The position numbers and the translations under genes were made by a program. Shown here in pieces: positions 56,309 to 64,000 of a DNA stretch of 64,000 nt (its first letter is position 1; each line of letters begins with the position of its first letter). Under the pieces are notes generated by a model. That model did not search any database, had not been told where the DNA came from, and saw only the letters and a program-made list of their open reading frames with translations. Source of the DNA: Ficedula albicollis (Eukaryota > Chordata > Aves > Passeriformes > Muscicapidae); contig NC_021686.1 in assembly GCF_000247815.1 (NCBI RefSeq), positions 13,568,218-13,632,217 on the forward strand, in the 5' to 3' direction.

Positions 56309-59300
56309 GGTGAGAGCAGTGGGTGGGTTATGGTGAGAGCAGACTTCAAATGGTTGCAGCCCAAATTACAGCCCTTGCCCCAGAGATGCTGTGTTGCAAA
56401 GGACACACCACATTGCTCAATGTCCTTAGTGACCACTGGCTTTCAGAAAGTTGTAGCAATAATCAGTGTTTGGAGGCAGCTGGGCTGAGGGCTGATTTAC
56501 CCTTCCCATGCGTGGGGATAGGTCTGCCTGTGTCTTTTGTTCTAATTTTTCATTCTTCTCTGGTAATGTCATCCACATTTGGATGACTAGGACACAACAT
56601 GACCGTGTAGCCCCAAGGAACGAGCCACTTTTGATTCAGGGCCAGACATTTCTGATTTGATTTTATTTTTCCAGTATTGACACTGTAAGAAGTCAGCATG
56701 AAGCAAAGTCATGCCACTGGTTCACTGCATTCCCAGTGAGGTCATCAAGCAGGCTTTGTCTATTCCTCATGGAGGTGCTCACACACACAAGAACATTAAG
56801 TTTTGAGGTGCCAACACTGAAACTTTTCCAAAGCATCTGTAGTCCTTTTGTCCTCCTCCCTTCTCCCACCCTTTACCATTCCTTAAGCCTCCAGAGAAAT
56901 GATGCAGTGAAAGTTTGCACAGAAAACGTGGAAGGAGCTGTAGACAATGCTTTCACCTGCTGTGATGTGCACAATAGCCAGAGGCTGAAAAGACTCTCTT
57001 CGTTCTTCTAGGAGGAGAGTCTCATGTGAGCTCTCAAAATAGAGTTTAGCAAGCCAGAGCTGAATTCCATCCAGCCCCACTCTCTGCTGGAGAAGGAAAA
57101 TCTTGATATTATTAACTTAAGAGGTGAGGTTAGCTCTGGAATCTGTGCCAGAAGGGGCTGAAATCCCTGCTGGACGTTTTGGAGAGCTGCAGCCTGATGG
57201 TTACAGGCTGGGGTAGGTGCCCAGCTCTGTGGAGCTTCAGCTGGAACCAAATGGCTGATGTGCCCTTGAAAATCCCAGCCTGCAATTCCTCCCCTCTGCA
57301 GTTACAACAGCACAAAGACAATGTGGTAATGTCTGCTGCGTTACAGAATCCCTTTATCTGGGAAAAAAAAAAAAAGTCCTGTCAGACTAATCAGGGAATT
57401 AGCAGTATTACAAAAGTGCTCCTCACAAATGCTAAAATGCAGACATGACTCAGATTAATTTTCAGATCAGGAAACTTATCTTTCTAGTGTGCAGCACTAG
57501 TCTGTATGAGAGGATTCTGGCTTTAACACGGATTTGTTTGGTGGCACTTGGCAGAGAACAGAGGGCTTTTAAAAAAAAATTATTATTATTTCAAAATCTA
57601 CTGGAAATGATTTAGCAGCCTTTTGGAAACATTATATTTTCTCTATTTTGAGAGACCTTTTTTACCGTTCTTAAAGGCACTCTTTTTGACCTTTCTTAAA
57701 GAATTTAATTATCCAGAATTGTCACATCTGATTTCTTTAAATACCCATAAGAGGAAAAAAACTCACACAGCAAATGAAAGGTTGATGAACTTTGCTTTAT
57801 TTTGCTCACAATGCGAACTTTCAAACGGTTGGAAAATGATTTCCTTCCATTTCGAATGACAGAAGTTAAAGATAGGAATGACCTATTAGATCACCGCCAG
57901 CATTTCCCTGACAATTGCGGTTCTGTCCCGTTAATGGGAAGGAAAGGAGCAGGGGTTTCATCTGCAAGGGGCAGCAGTGGGGTGGGGAGACCCTCATGCT
58001 GACAAGACCTGAGCCAAGCCAGCGGGGGCCGGATGCCTCCAGCACTTGTGTTTGGTGGCTGGTGGGATGAATGAGCTGCGTCTGTCCGACGTGGAGGGCC
58101 CGGGGATGAATAGCACAGAATAACACAAAAAAGCACAACGATGACTGCTCCATTTATTGGCTGTTTTGGCAGCATGGCTGAATAGCAAAGGGATGTGGAA
58201 AACTGCTCGGAAAGTCCCAAACAGGGACCTAGCTGTGTCTATGGGGGAACCTGCACTTCCTTCACCCTTTGACATTTTATTATTAACTACTAATTTTGCA
58301 ATCCATAGCCCCTTTGAGGAGCACAAAGAGAGCCAGCTTAGCACAACAATCATCTTCTTGCTCCAGTGCTCACATGACAAAATTTGTTTTCCCCAGTGTT
58401 TCCTGGGCATGGCAGTAATTTTTAAATAGGTTTCTTTTTTCCCTTTTTTTCCTTAAACCAGTGTTACACTAGTAGGATGTATTTCAGATGGCAGGAAAAG
58501 ACTTGTTCTTGTCTGGCTTGGAAGTAATCATGGAAAAGTCTCTTAGTCTATCTCAAATGGAACAAATTGTTTGGAGCTCCTGCCCACTGGCTCTGCAGTA
58601 GCTCCTTGGGACAATCTCATCCAGCTCGAGGATTTTCCATGGCCAATCTGCCTGAGAGCTTAAAGGTCCTTGAGCTGTGTCAGAGAGTTTTTTTCTCTGC
58701 ATCTCCAGAGGGTGACAGACACAATTACTGCTGTTCCAGTTGAATTTTACCCTGAATCTTCGTGGCAACTTTATTGACTTTGGCTGAGGCTGGCTCAGAG
58801 CTCCCGTGCAGCAGGGAGATGGATGAGGAACACGCTCCACTTTGTCAGCCCAGGGCTCTCCCAGAGCTGTGATGGCACCTCCCAGTAGGCTGAGAGTTGG
58901 GTATTCAAACACTGTTAAAGTTCATCTCCAGAAAGCTGAGCTGCGTCTTATCAGCTGAGATCTACCTCTTCTTCACACGGACCCAGAATAAAATCCTCTT
59001 CTTTCAGGAGATGGGAGAGCAGTCTGACTGTGTCCCAAGTGTGCCAGGGGTAGGGAGAATTTAGTGAGAGTCAAACTGTCATAAAGTCCTGGTTCCAGCC
59101 AGAGGAACGAGTTGCAGAAGCTGCTGGTTCCTTATCAGAGACGTGGGTGTGGTACACAGAGTTTGGATATGGAATACAGCTGTAGAGGATCACATCTGGA
59201 ATGTAGCCAGATCTGAAGAGGCTGAGGTTGTTTGGGCACCGTTTTGCCACTGGGAATGTCCTGTCAGGTTGAATCCAGGTGTGTGGTCCCACACTGCATC

Positions 59301-62300
59301 TGCAAGCACTGAGGAAAGAAGTGGTAAAGAGGGGGAAGTCTGCTGAGGGCTGGGCATGGAGGAGGATGGTGTCCAGCTGCTGTGTCCTCACTCAAGTGAC
59401 TCCCTAAACAGGACACGACCACCCTGGCTCCTCACATCCCTCACATGCCCTCCTCTGTGGGGATTCTCCTTCCAAAAATGTCTTTACTTAGTGGCTGCCA
59501 CTTTGGTGTCACTGCTGGCTCTGAGTGGGGCACTTCCCTGTGCTGGACAAGCTGCAGCTGATGTAGAACTTCTGCACTTCCCAGGTGCTTCCATGACAGC
59601 CAAATCCAAGTCCTGGGTGAAAGATAAAGTAGATTCCCATGTGCTGAACCCTGTGGGAGCTGCAGGGATTGAGTCACCCAGTGCTGGGGAGTCCAGCCTC
59701 CTGCTGGCTCAGATGTCAGACCCCTTGGTCCCCCACTGATTTTAGAGATTAATTTCTGTCTGTCCCCTCTGTCTCTCTTGAGCGTGGCACTGGAGAAATC
59801 CAAGCAGATGCTGTTACAAGGCAGGAAGCTGAGCTCCTCTGAAGCCCTGGGTCTTGTGGGGTGTCACTCCAGGTTTGTCCTGGGGCTGGGAAGAGAAGTC
59901 CACATGTTACCTGGAGCACCTGACAGTCTTGTTGTGGGGCAAATGGGGGGGATTTATTTCCATGTCTGTAATGCCTCCTTAAAAGACTCAGATGGAAGGA
60001 ACAAACCTAATGGGAGAACAACTCCTGTGAGCCTGTGTGTGCCTATTTCTATGCCTGAATAGAAGTGCCCAGTGACTTTTGAGATGCCTTTGAAACTTTG
60101 GCCAAACTATTTCTTAAAAGGCCTTTTAAAGAGTTCAGTTTGACTTGGTTTTCCCAGCATGCTATTAGTTGCAGAGTATTTAATTCTCTTTAAACAGGTA
60201 GAGTTTGCTTTAATCCATCTGTATTTGTGGAATTTTCCTGGAGAAATCTCTCTATTTCCTAGATTTTGAGAATGCTGTTCTCTAATAAACTGCAGCTATA
60301 TTTATCTCAGCATTTGTATTTTCTCCTCGTTATTCTTTGCTCTGACACAAGTTGTCCTGACACAAGGCACAGTTTGAGCTCTCTTGCTTTCCCTCTCTTT
60401 CCCAGTGTTTCTTTTGAAATTATATGCAAGAGCACACATTCCACCTTGGCATTTGGCAGCCCCTTCCCCTCTTATCTTGTATTCATGAGCTTTTAGAAAT
60501 GTCCTGCAGTAGCCCTGCCTGACTGCTGGGTGTCTAAGGCTTTTAATAGTTCTGCTAAGTTTAATTGTACTTGATTTTGCTGCTCTGTTTTTATATGCAT
60601 GCCGGACAGCTCATCCCCTCAAGAATGTCCTGAAGGCATCCTCTGCCATAATAAATAACAGGAGTGATAGTTAAAGTATACATGTAGAAATAAAGTTTGC
60701 TCTGGTGTGTGAGTTCACCTAGCAAATATGAAAATGTGACTGAAGGCCTGCACCTCTGCATTCAGATCCTACAGTGAAATGAACTGGAATGTGCTACAGT
60801 GATTTCCTTTGATAATGTCTGGCTTATAATTTACTTTTGGCTGAAGCAATCAGTGAGGGAAATCCATTTGAATAGCGTTGTAAGAATGCTTTATTTTTCT
60901 GGTGCTGCAGGCTGCAACTTTCACACTCTGAGACCAAATCCCTTTCGCATCGTCCAGGTCCTGGGGAGAGACATTTATTTAAAAGTAGCTGAAATGAAGC
61001 ACAGAAACAAACTGTAAGTGATTTTTGGCATTACAAGTGCAGTGACTGTAAAGCAGTGGCTCAGCTCCATACTTTAATAGGCTTTAACGTATCAATTATA
61101 GTGCTGAGTAGTAATTAGGGCTATAGAGCAAAATGCAGAGTGACCTCTAAACTGTTCCAAAGCTGTGGGAACTGGTGGGAAGGGGGACTTGGGAGCAGAC
61201 TGAGTTCTGGTAATCATACCACAGGGTGCAAAGGAGCAAATGTGACTATTGAAAGTTGAATTTTGTTTCAGCAAGGCAGGCAAGCCTTGCCTACCCTCCG
61301 AAGGTGAATCTTCCCCCAGCACAGAGCTAAGTGGGCTGGGCAGTGGATAACTCCCCTGGGACCATGGGCAGCAGCGTGCTGGTCCTGCCAGCCTGCCCAC
61401 TCCATTCAGTAAATGCTGTTTAAAGTCCCTGCACTGCTCTGCTCTGCTCAGCTGCTCGGGAGCCTCTCAGGAGGAGGGTGAAAGCTGAGAGCCGGGGAAT
61501 GCTGCTTCTCCTTTCAGCCTGGCCTAAAGACACCCCCAAAAATTCCATGGTACAAAGGGGGTGCCTGGCTTCCAGCTGCACTCCTTCCACCCTGCGCTCA
61601 GCTGGTGAAAATATGCTTGTCCTGGCTTAGAAAGAGCACTGCAAAATTTTGGAGGACAGAGGCACTGGACCCCTTTCATAATAATAATAAAAATAAAAAT
61701 AATGGTAAGAGCAATGCAAACCACGAAATTACAAGTTTTCTTCCCTTGCTGGTTGTTTGGTGCTCAAATTGCCCTGGAGACAGAGAGAAATGTCCAGTGG
61801 TGCTGTGGATGTTTGGTTGTAGGGATGGCAACCTCTATCCACATGTGCTTGGTTGGTCCCATAAACCTGAATGAGCCAAGCCCAAAACCTCCTCTTGTTT
61901 TCAGGGTGGAGTCAAAGCCACAAAATACTTCTGCAAGGTTTGTAGCCAATGGCCAATTGTAAGCTAAAGAAATATTTATTTTAAAGCGTAAACTGAGCAG
62001 AGTGAATTTCTTTGCCCAGGATATTCCTCTTGATGTTACTATTTTGATATGCCTAAGTTCATTGGTATAAATAGGGTGCAGTTGTCATCACATTTAACTA
62101 TAAAAAGCCCTCCTCAGCTGACAGCATAGGTATCATAGAGTCACATCACCCCCTACTAAGCAATTTTCACTCGAGCCATATGCAAGCCTCTGAATGACAA
62201 TTCTGCCTTTCTAGCCTTGGCTGGCATATAATTTAAGAGCTAGGGAAGGCTTTCAGAAGCAAAGATTTGTAGGCTTGACACAAAGCACCAATGAATCATA

Positions 62301-64000
62301 CACTTGAAAACTTTATCCACCATAGCTGAAAACAAAAATCACATACAAGCCAAAAATGCAAAGTGGGCCCCATGGATGTGACATGGCTTGGCTCTCCTCC
62401 AGGAGGCTTCAGTAATCTCCTAGCATGGTTGGAGACACGCCAGCAAGTGTCCTTCACCAGGGTGGAGGGAGTGAAACGTTCACAAGAACTAATTTCTTCA
62501 TGTGGGATCCCACAGAGAGAAATGGCTGCTCTACCCTCGTGAAGAGTGAGAGGAAAGTTTATCCCATTTTAGGAGTTGGTTTTGTCTGTCCAGTACAGTT
62601 CTAACATGGGCTCCATGCTGTCCTGCCTGGGCGAGTCGTGGTCTTTCACACATTTATTTTTGTGGGTGGGGGAATGAGATTTCTGCTTCTGCTGGGGAAG
62701 GCATGAATGGCAAGGCAGAGTTCCACCCCACAGTGAGAGAATGGAAATTAGCACTGCTTGTCTCAGCAGCAGAGCGAGCAGAGCTTTACTCGAGCACAAA
62801 CATCTAGAGAGAGGAGAGTCAGTCTGTGCAAGGTGGGGAGAGCTGCCAAGACTCAACTGGATAAGTAACACACAGTAAATGCTTGGAGTCACCTTGCCAG
62901 ACAAATATTTGCCTTTCACTTTGAATGAAGACCAAATCATGTTCTAACTAGTAGGACCAAGAAATTCCACGCATTTTAGTAAGTTGAGTGTCCTACAGAA
63001 ACTCCCATGGTAAGTGTATGAGGGCAGATTTTGGGGGATTGCTGGACAGACAGGAGGAAAAAAAAAAACAGCTCGGGAAGATATTTCAGTGTAGGAAAAA
63101 GATCAGAGGGAAAGCTGGAAACTGGGAACAGGGTGGAAAAAAGATTTGTAAATGAGTGTGGCTAAATACACCACCACAACCAGTGGATAGTCTTCATATT
63201 TATGGTGGTTAGAGGGGTGGAATCCAGGAGCTGAAGAGGTCAAAATCTCTGGGGAAACACTGGAGACAAAACTATGTCTCCTCCCTAAATCAGATTATCT
63301 CTGAAAAATATGTTATGGGAAGAATTAAAATCTAGAGTAAAGACCACAATCCCTGGGCATTTCCAGTAATTTCTAACAACCATGTAAACTTCCCTCTCTT
63401 GTTCAGTGAACCAAATGCAGAAGACAATGGCAGACAAAAGTCAGCAGTAAAATTGTCCTTTTTGTGACAGATGTGGCCTTGGTATCATTATTTAAGGACT
63501 ACACTTACAGGCAATGCCCACTGTTCTCAGGCCATTTTCTCTGTCTGCTGTAATAGCTTTTTATGACCAGTTTTTGGAAAGAACTGATTCTATCAGCTCT
63601 TACTAGATTAGTAGATTAGTAGATCTGGTTGGACTTCACTGCATCTATCAGTTTTAATGAAAATAGAAAAAATAAAGAAGGAAGGCTGAGATGGACCAGC
63701 TCCTTGATCACTGAGCTGTGCAAGAGCAGAATTCAGACACTGGCTGTGACCCCTCTAAGTGCAGACTACTCTTCTACGTGGTTTGTTTTTTTTTTTTTTA
63801 ACTTTAAAGTGAGCCAGAAATGACACCTTCACAATTTCCCTTGGGAAACCTGGGATCCAGAGCTCTCTGCATTCAGTAGGAATCTTTCCATTGACTTTGA
63901 TGTCCTTTGGACTAGAACTTATATTTCCATGGCATTTCTGGGACGTGTGTCTGAAATTCACTTGCTTCCCTCGCTCTTTCTCATGCATGGTTCTGGCCAG
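56309..64000. other. Intergenic DNA, no gene recognised
   Basis: The first 30 bases are variant minisatellite units. The remainder shows only short chance frames, an ATA-rich simple repeat near 61,679-61,701 and a T run at 63,787-63,799. No coding exon of a PDGFA neighbour (for example FAM20C or PRKAR1B, which flank PDGFA in mammals) is recognised. Confidence 0.55.

Noticed and set aside
62125..62150. tatcatagagtcac as a possible reverse CR1 end
   Set aside because: The match is limited to about a dozen bases and no adjoining CR1 sequence is present.
31155..64000. Search for exons of PDGFA neighbours known from mammals (FAM20C, PRKAR1B)
   Set aside because: No frame resembled these proteins; the neighbours must lie outside the window.

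Overview
This is vertebrate nuclear DNA, almost certainly from a bird. Three short CR1 LINE 3' ends of the avian type are present, at about 35.9, 46.9 and 50.0 kb. The only recognisable gene has the intron-exon structure of amniote PDGFA. I cannot name the species.

Positions 1 to about 16,660 hold the 3' two thirds of PDGFA on the + strand. Five exons can be placed to the base from splice sites, codon phase and protein similarity: exon 3 (1328-1432, end of the propeptide and the furin site RRKR), exon 4 (3452-3639, core of the cystine knot), exon 5 (11448-11574, last two cysteines), alternative exon 6 (13214 to about 13296, basic retention tail GRPRESGKKRKRKKLKPT and stop) and exon 7 (from 15412, residues DVR, stop and 3' UTR). 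Skipping exon 6 gives a 110-residue mature chain and including it gives 125, the same two lengths known for mammalian PDGF-A. Exons 1 and 2 and the promoter lie upstream of the window.

From about 18 kb to the end (46 kb) I find no supportable protein-coding or RNA gene. This stretch looks like intergenic DNA 3' of PDGFA. It contains old MIR and CR1 fragments, simple repeats, an old palindromic repeat, a possible hAT-type MITE, a nearly identical duplication with block order A-B-B-A-B (37,235-38,880), and a minisatellite with 38 copies of a 46-bp unit (54,561-56,308).

The most notable items are these. (1) Three very long pure poly-C runs (665, 821 and 354 bases) and one short one (36 bases) all lie in or just after PDGFA. 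Duplicated flanks at the short run, and similar flanks at the two longest, point to a sequencing or assembly artefact over hard polypyrimidine DNA. (2) A minus-strand, protein-like island in PDGFA intron 6 carries one internal stop and looks like the remains of an unidentified coding sequence. (3) The minisatellite is a homogenised dimer of a 23-bp ancestor, and every unit carries a canonical G-quadruplex motif. I see no new multi-gene system. All identifications rest on reading the sequence and on recall of known families; no database search was run.
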